Position numbers and translations under genes: made by a program. This document shows, piece after piece, positions 9,401 through 17,188 of a stretch of DNA of 64,000 nt (position 1 is its first letter; every line of letters starts with the position of its first letter). The notes beneath the pieces were generated by a model that was given only the letters and a program-made list of their open reading frames with translations, was not told the DNA's origin and made no database searches. Origin of the DNA: Planotetraspora sp. A-T 1434 (GTDB lineage Bacteria > Actinomycetota > Actinomycetes > Streptosporangiales > Streptosporangiaceae); assembly GCF_025420585.1 (NCBI RefSeq), contig NZ_JAOEGB010000017.1, positions 62,001 to 126,000 on the forward strand. Reading direction: 5' to 3'.

Positions 9401-11225
9401 CACCGTCTCCCACGAGGAAGACGCCGAACAGGCCGCGGTCGGGGATCGTGCCGCCATTGGTCACCGCCAGCCGCTGCGCGCCGGGGCGGCCCTGGAGCGT
9501 CCCCGTCACCCGGTCCCACACGATTCGCGGCCGCAGCTCGGCGAATTCCTCGCTCGGGTATCGCCCGGCGAGCATGTCCAGCGTCGCCTCCAGGGCGGTG
9601 CGCGGCAGCGTGGCGTACGGCGCGGCCTTCCGGACGACGGCCTCCAGGGAGTCGACGGTCCACTCGTCGAGCGCGGTCATCGCCACGATCTGCTGCGCGA
9701 GCACGTCGAGGGGGTTGCGCGGGTAGCGGAGCTCCTCGATCTGGCCGGTCTTCATGCGTTCGGCCACGACGGCGGTCTGGACGAGGTCGCCGCGATACTT
9801 GGGGAAGATCACGCCGCGGGAGACGGCGCCGACCTGGTGCCCCGCCCGGCCGATGCGCTGGAGCCCGCTCGCCACGCTCGGCGGCGCCTCGACGCAGGCC
9901 ACCAGGTCGACCAGGCCCATGTCGATGCCCAGCTCCAGGCTTGACGTGGCGACCACGGCCGGCAGGCGGCCGGACTTCAGCGCCTCCTCGATGTGGGACC
10001 GCTCCTCCTTGGAGACCGACCCATGGTGGGCCCGCACGATCTCCGGTATCGCTCCGCCCGAGGCCCCTGCCTGCGCCATCGTCTCGGCCGGCATCCGGGG
10101 CGGCCCCTCCCCGTCGCTCCGGCCGCCGGACCACTGGTCGCGCAGGTGGTCGAGGGTCGCCGACCAGTGCGCAGGGTCGGCCTCGGGGGCGATGGGGTCC
10201 GCGCCGGGGCCCGCGTCAGGTGCCGAGCGGCGCTCCCAGGCGAGCTCGTTGAGGCGTGTGCACAGCCGCTCCGACAGACGGCGGGAGTTGGCGAAGACGA
10301 TGGTGGACCGGTGCGCCTCGATGAGGTCGAGCAGGTGCTCCTCCACGTGCGGCCAGATGCTCCGCCGGTGCTCGGAGGGCTCACCGTCCGAACCGGGGGC
10401 GGGCGGGGCCAGCTCGGTCATGTCCTCGACCGGGACGACGACGTCGACCTCGATGACCTTCTCCGACGGAGGCTGCACCACGGTGGCCGGGCGGGAGCCG
10501 CCGAGGAAGGTGGCCACCTCGCTGACCGGCCGGACCGTGGCGGACAGGCCGATGCGCTGGGCCGGCTCCGGCAGCAGGGCGTCGAGCCGCTCCAGGCTCA
10601 GCGCCAGGTGCGCGCCGCGCTTGGTGGCGGCGACCGCGTGGACCTCGTCGATGATCACCGTCTCGACGCCGCGGAGCGCCTCCCGCGCCTGGGACGTGAG
10701 GATCAGGAACAGCGACTCGGGCGTTGTGATCAGGATGTCGGACGGCCTGGTGGCGAAACGGCGGCGGTCCTCGGCCGTGGTGTCGCCGGACCGGATGGCC
10801 ACCGAGATCTCCGGCGCGGGCAGGCCCATCCGCCGCGCGGTCTGCTTGATGCCGGTGAGCGGCGCGCGCAGGTTGCGCTCGACGTCGACCGCTAGCGCCT
10901 TGAGGGGGGAGACGTACAGCACCCGGCACAGCCGCTCGCGCTCCCCGGTCTTCCGCCCACCCCGCCGCGCGGGGCCGCCGGCCGCGACAGGAGCCGCGGC
11001 GTTCTCGTCGGTCACGACAGGAGACGCGGCATGCTCGACGGCCAGGCGGTCGATCGCCCACAGGAAGGCGGCCAGGGTCTTGCCGGAACCGGTGGGAGCG
11101 ACCACCAGCGTGTTATCGCCGCGGGCGATGGACGACCACGCGCCCTCCTGCGCGGCCGTGGGCGCGGCGAAGGCGCCGGTGAACCATTCCCTGGTCACTG
11201 GACTGAAGCTGTCGAGCGCGCTCAC
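6459..11225 (-). CDS. lhr: ATP-dependent helicase Lhr (large form)
   Basis: About 1588 residues, the usual size of full-length bacterial Lhr. Motif I APTGSGKT is at 43-50 and the DEXH box IIDEVHAVA near 195. LSAT (motif III) follows, and motif VI QRIGRAGH is in the second RecA domain. The long C-terminal half matches the Lhr-specific region. Lhr is a 3'-5' DNA-repair helicase of actinobacteria. GTG 11225 fits the usual start of the family (SALDSFSPVTREWF follows at once); ATG codons at 11237, 11270 and 11282 are in-frame alternatives. It is divergent from the PLP decarboxylase gene and convergent with tetR. Confidence 0.95.
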   Translation of the reverse strand: MSALDSFSPVTREWFTGAFAAPTAAQEGAWSSIARGDNTLVVAPTGSGKTLAAFLWAIDRLAVEHAASPVVTDENAAAPVAAGGPARRGGRKTGERERLCRVLYVSPLKALAVDVERNLRAPLTGIKQTARRMGLPAPEISVAIRSGDTTAEDRRRFATRPSDILITTPESLFLILTSQAREALRGVETVIIDEVHAVAATKRGAHLALSLERLDALLPEPAQRIGLSATVRPVSEVATFLGGSRPATVVQPPSEKVIEVDVVVPVEDMTELAPPAPGSDGEPSEHRRSIWPHVEEHLLDLIEAHRSTIVFANSRRLSERLCTRLNELAWERRSAPDAGPGADPIAPEADPAHWSATLDHLRDQWSGGRSDGEGPPRMPAETMAQAGASGGAIPEIVRAHHGSVSKEERSHIEEALKSGRLPAVVATSSLELGIDMGLVDLVACVEAPPSVASGLQRIGRAGHQVGAVSRGVIFPKYRGDLVQTAVVAERMKTGQIEELRYPRNPLDVLAQQIVAMTALDEWTVDSLEAVVRKAAPYATLPRTALEATLDMLAGRYPSEEFAELRPRIVWDRVTGTLQGRPGAQRLAVTNGGTIPDRGLFGVFLVGDGASRPASGRTPSRVGELDEEMVYESRVGDVFVLGASSWRIEDITADRVLVSPAPGQPGKLPFWHGDAPGRPAELGRAIGAFLRELSTSGTTDALRAAGLDEFATGNLVSYLAEQREATGYVPDDRTLVVERFHDELGDWRVVIHSPYGARVHAPWALAIGRRLRERYGVDVQAVHSDDGIVLRIPDTLDEAPTDVAAFDAEEIEQIVTEELGGSAMFAARFRECAGRSLLLPRRTPGKRTPLWQQRQRAAHLLGVASKYATFPVVLETMRECLQDVFDVPGLVQLMRDISARRVRVVEVETSQASPFAASLLFNYIGAFMYEGDAPLAERRAQALTLDTALLAELLGQADLRELLDPDVIAEAERELARLDRPLRDAEDLADLLRSHGPLLAEDVSIREGDPAWLADLERARRAIRVRVAGHEQWAAVEDAWRLRDALGAPLPVGVPQEFLEAPSTGGTGGSGSVRQGPAPDPLGDLVARHARTRGPFSSGTAAARFGMGVAVIDDALRRLAASGRVVSGEFRPGGRGEEWCDAGVLRLLRRRSLARLRKEVEPVPPEVLAAFLPVWHGIAPGRTSAGGSARSMDALISAIERLQGAAVPASALETLVLPSRVPGYSPALLDELTASGEVIWAGQGSLPGGDGWVSLYFADTAPLLMHPPAEITMTPLHEQVLEILSGGGALFFRELSNRTAMLDDTVLAAALWDLVWSGRITGDTLAPLRSTLGSGRPAHRPPASRRRRAVLPTRSGPPTVSGRWWLLPSPAEDGTQRAHAQAEVLLERHGVLTRGGVTAERLPGGFSSVYQVLRAYEESGRCRRGYFVEGLGGAQFALPGAVDRMRAMSSTTPAPEEDLWATPAAPSPRRTIVLAAADPANPYGAALPWPDRAGDVTHKPGRKAGALVVLVEGRLVLYVERGGKTLLSFGAEEDLRPAVDALALAVREGALGKLTVERADGASIADSPLAAALEAAGFHPTPRGLRIRA

Positions 11226-11300
11226 CCGCCCATCATGCATCGGGCCACCGATAGAAAGCGCCGTGTCCATACGGCCTGCCACGTGCCCCGGTGGGGCTAT

Positions 11301-11337
11301 TTACCGGTTTTACCCTGTTTCTCCCCATACTTGCCCG
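11301..11337 (+). promoter_or_regulatory. Candidate promoter giving a leaderless decarboxylase mRNA
   Basis: The hexamer CATACT at 11326-11331 lies so that transcription would begin at about 11338, the G of the GTG start. A weak upstream element (TTTACC or TACCGG, 11300-11307) is at a workable distance. No Shine-Dalgarno precedes the GTG. Leaderless starts are common in actinobacteria; this one is inferred. Confidence 0.45.
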
Positions 11338-12666
11338 GTGCATGACTACGACGAGCGGCTCACCGATCTGGTCTTCTCCTACATGAGAGACCGGCTGGCC
11401 ATGGATCCCGTCCCGCTGGACCACCCCGGCGTCAAGGACAAGCTGGACATAGCACTCGCGGGGCTGATCAACGCCGAAGGGAACGATCCGGCCAAGGTGC
11501 TGGACATCTACGCCGACCAGCTCGCTCCCTCGGTCATCTCGGCCGACAGCCCGCGGTTCCTGTCGTTCATCCCCGCCGCCCCCACCAAGGCCGCGCTGCT
11601 CTTCGACATGGTCGTCTCCTGCGCCTCGTTGCAGGGCATCTCCTGGCTGGAGGCCTCCGGCGCGATCGCCGCGGAGAACCAGGTGCTGCGCCTGATCGCC
11701 GACAAGGCGGGCATGCCCGGCACGGCGGGCGGCTGCTTCGTCTCCGGTGGGAGCGCCGCCAATCTGTCCGCTCTGGTCGTCGCGCGTGACGCGGCCCGCC
11801 GTACGGCGGGGAGGCCGCGCGTCGCGGTGAGCGACCAGGCGCACTCCTCGATCACGAACACGCTCAACATCATCGGCGTGGACCCGCTGGTCGTGAAGAC
11901 GAGCGACCACCGCCTCACCGGCGAGGCCCTCCGCGCGGCGCTGGAGGGCGACGAGGCCGGTGACGTGATCGCCGTCGTGGCGACCTGCGGCACCACCAAC
12001 GCGGGCATCATCGACGACCTGGCCGGCGTCGCCGAGGTCGCCCGGGAGCATGACCTGTGGTTCCACGTGGACGGCGCGTACGGCGGAGCCGGGCTGTTCG
12101 CCCCTTCGGTGCGGGGGTTGTACGACGGCATCGAGCACGCGGACTCCTTCGTCGTCGACCCGCACAAGTGGCTGTTCGCGCCCTTCGACTGCGCGGCCCT
12201 GCTGTACCGGAACCCGCGCCTCGCCAAGGCGGTGCACACGCAGGACGCGTCCTACCTCGACGTCCTGCACACCGGTGAGGAGGAGGACTGGAACCCCACC
12301 GACTACGCCTACCACCTGACCAGGCGCGCCCGCGGCCTGCCGCTGTGGTTCTCCCTCGCCGTCCACGGCGTCGGCGCGTACACGGAGGCGATCGAGAAGG
12401 CCCTGTCCCTCGCCCGGCGCAGCGCGGACCTGATCAGGGAGAACGAGAAGCTCGAACTGATCCGGGAGCCGACGCTGTCGGCCGTGCTGTTCCGGCGGAG
12501 GGGCTGGACGCACGACGACTACCGGAGCTGGTCGGAGCGCCTGCTCGCGGGGCAGATCGGCTTCGTCACGCCCACCGGCTGGGAGGGCGAGACCGTGGCC
12601 AGGTTCGCCTTCCTCCACCCCAACACCACGATCGGCATCGTGGAGGAGATCCTTGCGACCATGTAG
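11338..12666 (+). CDS. Pyridoxal-phosphate-dependent decarboxylase (group II type)
   Basis: A 442-residue fold-type I PLP enzyme of the aromatic/diaminobutyrate decarboxylase family. The PLP lysine is K277 in DPHKWLFAP. FHVDGAYGG carries the pyridine-N aspartate, and VSGGSAANLSAL the phosphate-site glycines. Homology begins directly at GTG 11338 (HDYDERLTDLVF), so this start is used in place of longer readings into the lhr antisense strand. It probably decarboxylates an amino acid; the substrate (aromatic, 2,4-diaminobutyrate or other) is not decided by the sequence. The VOC gene starts three bases after its stop, so the two are co-transcribed. Confidence 0.9.
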   Translation: MHDYDERLTDLVFSYMRDRLAMDPVPLDHPGVKDKLDIALAGLINAEGNDPAKVLDIYADQLAPSVISADSPRFLSFIPAAPTKAALLFDMVVSCASLQGISWLEASGAIAAENQVLRLIADKAGMPGTAGGCFVSGGSAANLSALVVARDAARRTAGRPRVAVSDQAHSSITNTLNIIGVDPLVVKTSDHRLTGEALRAALEGDEAGDVIAVVATCGTTNAGIIDDLAGVAEVAREHDLWFHVDGAYGGAGLFAPSVRGLYDGIEHADSFVVDPHKWLFAPFDCAALLYRNPRLAKAVHTQDASYLDVLHTGEEEDWNPTDYAYHLTRRARGLPLWFSLAVHGVGAYTEAIEKALSLARRSADLIRENEKLELIREPTLSAVLFRRRGWTHDDYRSWSERLLAGQIGFVTPTGWEGETVARFAFLHPNTTIGIVEEILATM

Positions 12667-12668
12667 GC

Positions 12669-13157
12669 ATGGACATTGACTACGCGGCCATCGAGGCGGA
12701 GCGCGAGCGCATCCGCGGGCGCTACCTGAGCGAGCGCCGTGGCCCGAGCAGCGCGAGGGGTCTGCACCACTTCGCGCTGATCTCATCCGACGTCGGCCGC
12801 ACGATCCGCTTCTATGACGAGCTCCTGGAGTTCCCTCTCACGGAGATCTTCGAGAACCGGGACTACCGGGGCTCCAACCACTTCTTCTTCGACATCGGCA
12901 ACGGCAACCTGCTGGCGTTCTTCGACCTCCCGGGGCTCGACCTGGAGCCGTACAAGGAGGTCCTGGGCGGGCTGCACCACATCGCGATCTCGGTGGAGCC
13001 GTCCACCTGGGAGCGGCTGAGGGGCAGGCTCGACGCCGCCGGCGTGCCGTACCAGGAGGAGGGCGGCACCTCGATCTACTTCCGCGACCCGGACGGCGCG
13101 CGCCTCGAACTGCTCGCCGACCCGCTCGGCGAGATGTACGGCACGCGAGTGCTCTGA
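12669..13157 (+). CDS. VOC (glyoxalase/dioxygenase-fold) family protein
   Basis: A 162-residue protein with two paired beta-alpha-beta-beta-beta modules of the vicinal oxygen chelate superfamily. Module 1 starts at GLHHFALISSDVGRTIRFYD and module 2 at LGGLHHIAISV. It ends with SIYFRDPDGARLELLAD, whose glutamate is the usual metal ligand. It may act as a small metal-dependent lyase, isomerase or dioxygenase; the reaction is unknown. It follows the decarboxylase at once and is likely in its operon. Confidence 0.85.
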   Translation: MDIDYAAIEAERERIRGRYLSERRGPSSARGLHHFALISSDVGRTIRFYDELLEFPLTEIFENRDYRGSNHFFFDIGNGNLLAFFDLPGLDLEPYKEVLGGLHHIAISVEPSTWERLRGRLDAAGVPYQEEGGTSIYFRDPDGARLELLADPLGEMYGTRVL

Positions 13158-13178
13158 ACGGGCGGCCATACTGGAACC

Positions 13179-13373
13179 ATGCGCCTCACTGACTTCTGGA
13201 ACCGGATGCACCGCCATTTCGGCGAGGCATACGCGGAGTCGTGGGCCAGGGACTACGTCATCGCGGGTCTGGGTGGGCGGACGGTCGAGCAGGCCCTCGC
13301 CGACGGTGTGGCGGCCAAGCAGGTCTGGCACGCCGTCTGCCAGGTCGTCGAGGTGGACGCCAGGCTTCGCTGA
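13179..13373 (+). CDS. DUF3046 family protein
   Basis: A 64-residue protein matching the small actinobacterial DUF3046 family. The start MRLTDFWNRMHRHFGEAYAE and the GLGGRTVEQALADG segment are characteristic. No function is established. In many actinobacteria this gene is next to recA; here a 3-kb ABC-transporter and Nudix block lies between them, which suggests a local insertion or rearrangement. It starts 21 bases after the VOC gene. Confidence 0.88.
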   Translation: MRLTDFWNRMHRHFGEAYAESWARDYVIAGLGGRTVEQALADGVAAKQVWHAVCQVVEVDARLR

Positions 13374-13417
13374 CTCCCTTCCCCCGCTTGCGGTCAAGCT
13401 TCCTCGCGCTCATCTAC

Positions 13418-13446
13418 TTGAATGGTAGTTGAGTGCTTGTTATCGT
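13418..13446 (+). promoter_or_regulatory. Candidate promoter of the ABC-transporter operon
   Basis: TTGAAT (13418-13423) and TATCGT (13441-13446) are separated by 17 bases, close to the vegetative sigma consensus. They sit in a locally AT-rich stretch upstream of a strong AGGAGGA ribosome site for the gene starting at 13475. Inferred from sequence only. Confidence 0.5.
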
Positions 13447-13474
13447 GTTGAATACATGAGCCAGGAGGAAGCGA

Positions 13475-13906
13475 ATGAACGCCGAAGAACTCTCCCCTGA
13501 CCAGGCACTGCAGGAGATCGGCCGGGTGGATCAGCGGATCCGGCATTCCGCGCGCGGCGGCGGCTGGATGTTCCTGATCATGGGGGTCGCCACGGTGGCC
13601 TACTGGCCCGCCATGTTCCTCGGCCGCGGCCTGGTGCCGCTTGCCGGGGGCGTGGGCTGGGTCGCGCTGACGATCGCGTTGTGTGTCTACTGCGTGCGAA
13701 GGCGGGTGCACGACCGGCTTTTCAACCGGACCAGCCGCTCGGTGACGGCGGCATACACCGTGACCACGCTGCTGGTGTTCGTCTTCGGCACGTTCCTCAT
13801 GCCGGAACGGCCCTCGCCCGGCTGGATCGCCGCTCTCGTCGCGATATCCGTGATCGCGGCGCTGCCCCCGATGTATGCCGGGTGGCGGATTCTGGGGAAG
13901 GGATGA
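13475..13906 (+). CDS. Small integral membrane protein of an ABC-transporter operon
   Basis: A 143-residue protein of unknown function with a hydrophilic N-terminal 28 residues and four hydrophobic segments: about 31-50, 55-75, 92-108 and 116-135. The segments are joined by Arg-rich loops such as VRRRVHDRLFNRTSR. ATG 13475 has an excellent AGGAGGA ribosome site. Its stop overlaps the start of the winged-helix regulator (ATGA), and the ABC genes follow, so it is the first gene of a four-gene operon. It may sense the membrane or assist the exporter; that is a guess from context. Confidence 0.8.
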   Translation: MNAEELSPDQALQEIGRVDQRIRHSARGGGWMFLIMGVATVAYWPAMFLGRGLVPLAGGVGWVALTIALCVYCVRRRVHDRLFNRTSRSVTAAYTVTTLLVFVFGTFLMPERPSPGWIAALVAISVIAALPPMYAGWRILGKG

Positions 13907-14211
13907 CCACGCACCCGCGACACGAGCTGGACGAGGTCATCCACGCGCCGGTCCGGCTGTCGATCATGGCGGCCCTGGCGGCGGCGGAGAAGGCCGACTT
14001 CCGGTTCCTGCGCGACACGATCGAGGTCAGCGACTCCCTGCTCTCCAAGCACATCCTCACGCTCGAAGAGGCCGGATACATCCGCGTGGAGAAGACCTTC
14101 GTCGGAAAGCGGGCGCGCACGTGGCTCTCGCTGACCGACCGCGGACGGGACGCGTTCACCGCCTACACCGACGTGCTCCGCCGGATCACTGAAGGGATCC
14201 CCCGTGCTTGA
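13903..14211 (+). CDS. Winged-helix transcriptional regulator (PF13601-type)
   Basis: A 102-residue winged-helix protein: RLSIMAALAAAEKADFRFLR, then the recognition helix SDSLLSKHILTLEEAGYI and the wing FVGKRARTWLSLTDRGR. This is the short MarR/ArsR-like group that often accompanies ABC exporters. ATG 13903 overlaps the previous stop, and the ATPase GTG at 14204 lies inside its last codons. It probably regulates its own operon. No effector-binding domain is visible, so what it senses is unknown. Confidence 0.88.
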   Translation: MTTHPRHELDEVIHAPVRLSIMAALAAAEKADFRFLRDTIEVSDSLLSKHILTLEEAGYIRVEKTFVGKRARTWLSLTDRGRDAFTAYTDVLRRITEGIPRA

Positions 14212-15076
14212 AATCCAGGAACTGCGCAAACGCTACGGAGACACGACCGCGCTCGACGGGGTGAGCTTCGCCGTACGGCCGGGCGAGATGTTCGGCTTCG
14301 TCGGTGCGAACGGCGCAGGCAAGACGACCACCATGCGGATCATCATGGGGGTGCTCCAGGCGGACTCGGGCGAGGTGCGCCATTCCGGTCGTGCTCTGAC
14401 ATACGAGGACCGCCGCCGGTTCGGCTACATGCCCGAGGAGCGCGGGCTCTACCAGAAGATGAAGGTGGCCGACCAGGTCGAATACTTCGGCAGGCTACGC
14501 GGGCTCGGCCAGGCCGCCGCCCGCCAGGCCACCGGCGAACTGCTCGAGCGGCTCGGGCTGGCCGGGCGGCGCGACGACGCGGTGGAGGCGCTGTCCCTGG
14601 GCAACCAGCAGCGCGTCCAGCTCGCGGTCGCGCTCGTGCACGCCCCCGCGGTCCTGGTGCTCGACGAGCCGTTCTCGGGCCTGGACCCGCTCGCGGTGGA
14701 CGCGCTGGCCGGCGTGCTCAAGGACAGGGCCGCGTCCGGAGTGCCGGTGATCTTCTCCAGCCACCAGCTCGACCTGGTCGAACGGCTCTGCGACTCGGTC
14801 GGCATCATCTCGCACGGGTGGATGGTGGCCTCGGGGGCTGTCGCCGCTCTCCGCGAAAGGGAGGGCCGCATAAAGGTCATCGTCCGGGGTGCGTCCCCCG
14901 GCTGGGCCGACGGGCTGCCGGGCAGAGTCACGGCCGAAGGCGATCGCCAGGTGCTCATCAGCGAGGGCGGGGACGATCAGGAGATCCTCCGCACCGCCGT
15001 ACAGGCAGGAACGGTCGAGCATTTCGGATGGCAGCGGCCCACGCTCGCGGAGATCTTCAGGGAGGCTGTCGCATGA
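14204..15076 (+). CDS. ABC transporter ATP-binding protein (NatA-like)
   Basis: A 290-residue ATPase. Walker A is GANGAGKTT (about 34-42), the signature LSLGNQQRV, Walker B VLVLDEPFSGLDP and the H-loop SSHQ. The sequence after the nucleotide-binding domain resembles the C-terminal extension of NatA/YhaQ-type exporters. GTG 14204 overlaps the regulator gene by eight bases, and its stop overlaps the permease start (ATGA), so the subunits are translationally coupled. It powers the permease encoded next; the exported substrate is unknown, and Na+ or a toxic amphiphile are possible by analogy. Confidence 0.93.
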   Translation: MLEIQELRKRYGDTTALDGVSFAVRPGEMFGFVGANGAGKTTTMRIIMGVLQADSGEVRHSGRALTYEDRRRFGYMPEERGLYQKMKVADQVEYFGRLRGLGQAAARQATGELLERLGLAGRRDDAVEALSLGNQQRVQLAVALVHAPAVLVLDEPFSGLDPLAVDALAGVLKDRAASGVPVIFSSHQLDLVERLCDSVGIISHGWMVASGAVAALREREGRIKVIVRGASPGWADGLPGRVTAEGDRQVLISEGGDDQEILRTAVQAGTVEHFGWQRPTLAEIFREAVA

Positions 15077-16173
15077 ACGGGCTGTTGCTGGTCGCGCGGC
15101 GGGAGATCCGCACGCGCATCAGGACGAAGGGTTTCCTCATCAGCCTCGCGATCAGCGCGTCGCTGGTGGTCGCGGCGGCGTTCGTGCCGAAGTTGTTCTC
15201 CGGTCCCGACACTTACACGGTCGGTGTGGTGGGCGCCGTCCCCGCCGCCGTCGGCCAGGTCAAGTTCACGAAATATCCGGATGAGGCGGCCGCACGCAAG
15301 GGGGTGACCGAGGGGGACGCCGACGCCGCCCTGATCGACGACCAGAAGGTCCTGGCCGACGGCGAGCTCGACCGGGGACTCGGGCTGATCCTGGAGAGCG
15401 CGCATCGCGAGGCTCGGATCAAGGCGGCCGGCCTCGAGATCACGCCGCTGCGCGTGGAGTCCATGGGGACCGGCAAGGGGGTGCGCACCGGCATCGCGAC
15501 ACTGCTGGTGCTGGTGCTGTTCTTCCTGCTCATCTATTCGGCCATGTACGTCGCGATGGGCGTCGTCGAGGAGAAGGGCAACCGGATCGTGGAGATCCTT
15601 CTCACCTCGGTACGGCCGTGGGAGCTGCTCGGCGGGAAGATCGTCGGCCTGGGCGCGCTGGGCTTGATCAACCTTGGGGTCGTCATCGGCGCCGGCCTGG
15701 GCGCGTCCGCCGCCACCGGGCTCGCCGCCGATCTCCCGCCGGACATGGCCGGCATCGTGATCGGCGCGGTCTTGTGGTTCGTGCTCGGCTACGCCTTCTT
15801 CTCCGCGCTCGCCGCCGCGTTCGGCTCGCTGGTCTCCCGCCAGGAGGAGCTCAACACCGTGCTGACGCCGATGACGATGCTGATGACTCTCACCTACCTG
15901 GTGGCGTATCTCGCCGCCGTCCAGCCCACGGGCACGGTCGCCCACATCCTGTCGCTGGTGCCGCCGTTCTCCTCAATGGTCATGCCGGTGCGCACGGCGG
16001 CGGCCGAGGTGCCGGTCGGAGAGGTCGCCCTGTCGGCGGCCCTCATGGTGGTGGCCGTGGTCGTCATGCTGCTGGCCGGGGCCCGGATCTACGAGAGGGC
16101 CGTCCTCCGCACCGGCGCCCGCGTCAAGCTGACAGAAGCCTTGCGGCAAGGCGGCCAAGGGTTACGTCGATGA
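15073..16173 (+). CDS. ABC-2 type permease (NatB/YhaP-like)
   Basis: A 366-residue membrane protein. One membrane segment lies at about 19-38, followed by a large extracytoplasmic domain (about 40-145) and then five or six further segments. The conserved VVEEKGNRIVEILLTSVRPWELLGGK lies after the second segment, typical of ABC-2 family 3 permeases. ATG 15073 overlaps the ATPase stop. The last 50 bases overlap, tail to tail, the end of the Nudix gene on the other strand, with no room for a terminator between them. Confidence 0.92.
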   Translation: MNGLLLVARREIRTRIRTKGFLISLAISASLVVAAAFVPKLFSGPDTYTVGVVGAVPAAVGQVKFTKYPDEAAARKGVTEGDADAALIDDQKVLADGELDRGLGLILESAHREARIKAAGLEITPLRVESMGTGKGVRTGIATLLVLVLFFLLIYSAMYVAMGVVEEKGNRIVEILLTSVRPWELLGGKIVGLGALGLINLGVVIGAGLGASAATGLAADLPPDMAGIVIGAVLWFVLGYAFFSALAAAFGSLVSRQEELNTVLTPMTMLMTLTYLVAYLAAVQPTGTVAHILSLVPPFSSMVMPVRTAAAEVPVGEVALSAALMVVAVVVMLLAGARIYERAVLRTGARVKLTEALRQGGQGLRR

Positions 16174-16606
16174 TCTGGACCTTGCCGGGCAGCGATTCGC
16201 GGCCGTCCCACCACGTGAGGTCGGCGATCTCGTCGTTCGCAGTGAAGCCGGACTGCGGCGTGGCCTGAGCGGTGTAGATGGCTGCGTATTCCGCGCGGCC
16301 TCTGAGAAGGAACTCGGCATACCCGGCGAAGTCCAGGTCGGCCACCTCGTGACCGGTCTCCTCCCGCAACTCGCGCACAGCCGCCTCGCGTGGCGTCTCC
16401 CCTGGATCGATCATGCCGCCGGGCAGCTCCCACTGCCCGCGAAACCGGTCGAACACGAGCAGGAGCCGGTCGCCGCACCAGAGAGCGACCAAGGACGCCG
16501 GCAGTGGGGCGTCATTGAAGGCGTGGTCGAAACGGACATCCTCCGCGACGCGATGGAAGGCCACCAGCGCGTTGCCCGCCCCGTCAACGGCGAGAGGCTC
16601 GCTCAT
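16124..16606 (-). CDS. Nudix hydrolase
   Basis: A 160-residue protein with a complete Nudix box, GX5EX7REUXEEXGU, starting at GGMIDPGETPREAAVRELRE with catalytic glutamates in REETG. It hydrolyses a nucleoside diphosphate linked to some group X; the sequence before the box (DRFRGQWELP) is typical but does not fix the substrate. ATG 16606 is used because the domain starts soon after it. It follows the 91-residue gene at 16890 by eight bases and is probably in its operon. Its 3' end overlaps the ABC permease by 50 bases. Confidence 0.9.
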   Translation of the reverse strand: MSEPLAVDGAGNALVAFHRVAEDVRFDHAFNDAPLPASLVALWCGDRLLLVFDRFRGQWELPGGMIDPGETPREAAVRELREETGHEVADLDFAGYAEFLLRGRAEYAAIYTAQATPQSGFTANDEIADLTWWDGRESLPGKVQIIDVTLGRLAARLLSA

Positions 16607-16614
16607 CGGGCGCG

Positions 16615-16890
16615 TCAGCCGGTGCTGGAGAGGAGCTTGCTGATGGTTTCGGCCGCGAGGCCGGGATCCTCGGCGTCCTCCTGGCCGTCCGGCGACCACA
16701 GGAAGAGCCAGCCGTCCTTCGCGGGCGAGGCGAAGACGATCGTCTGCTTGCCGGTCCGGGGGTGCCAGACCCACAGCATGGGATCGTCCCCGCCGAGCAG
16801 CTGGCCGACGAGGCCGTGGTCGGGAAGTCGCCCCGCGAGCGCCTCCAGGAGGGTACGGCGCTGCGGACCGTACGCGCTGGTGCTCGTCAC
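16615..16890 (-). CDS. Hypothetical protein, 91 residues
   Basis: A small soluble protein starting at GTG 16890. I do not recognise the family. It has an aromatic central stretch, PMLWVWHPRTGKQTIVFASP then WLFLWSPDGQ, suggesting a short beta-sheet, and an acidic helical end. The Nudix gene starts eight bases beyond its stop, so the two are likely co-transcribed from a promoter in the recA upstream region. Third-position GC is similar to neighbouring genes, which supports coding. Confidence 0.6.
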   Translation of the reverse strand: MTSTSAYGPQRRTLLEALAGRLPDHGLVGQLLGGDDPMLWVWHPRTGKQTIVFASPAKDGWLFLWSPDGQEDAEDPGLAAETISKLLSSTG

Positions 16891-17030
16891 ATGGCCGCCT
16901 TGGGGAGGGGGATCCGGCTTTCATCTAAGGATCGCCGCAGGTCAGTAGGCAAACAACCACTGGGAGGTAATGCCCGGGAATGTAACGGCGGAGTTGGGGT
17001 GCCGGGCGATGGCGTGTTCGGTAGGTGATC

Positions 17031-17051
17031 GAACAGTCGTTCGGCTATATT
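17031..17051 (+). promoter_or_regulatory. LexA (SOS) box overlapping the recA promoter
   Basis: GAACAGTCGTTC at 17031-17042 fits the actinobacterial/Gram-positive SOS box (GAAC-N4-GTTC), with flanking TCG on the left and GG on the right. Four bases later TATATT (17046-17051) is a near-consensus -10 element, so bound LexA would cover the promoter. The remaining 137 bases form a long recA leader with no clear gene. The stretch from 16891 to 17030 holds no other feature I can support. Confidence 0.88.
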
Positions 17052-17188
17052 GAAGGGGTCGCCGCCGGGGTGCGGCAGACTGCGGCGAGCTTCTGAGGCG
17101 CGAATGCGGGAAGCTCAGGAAAAATGTCGGTGGCACCCCGTAGCTTTCCGGTGACCGAGCAGACGACGACCCTTCCAGGGGGCACCCA

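Noticed and set aside
6492-9944. Long open frames on the + strand opposite lhr
   Set aside because: They mirror the lhr coding strand, as expected at this GC content, carry only Arg/Pro/Gly-rich translations without domains, and lack ribosome sites.
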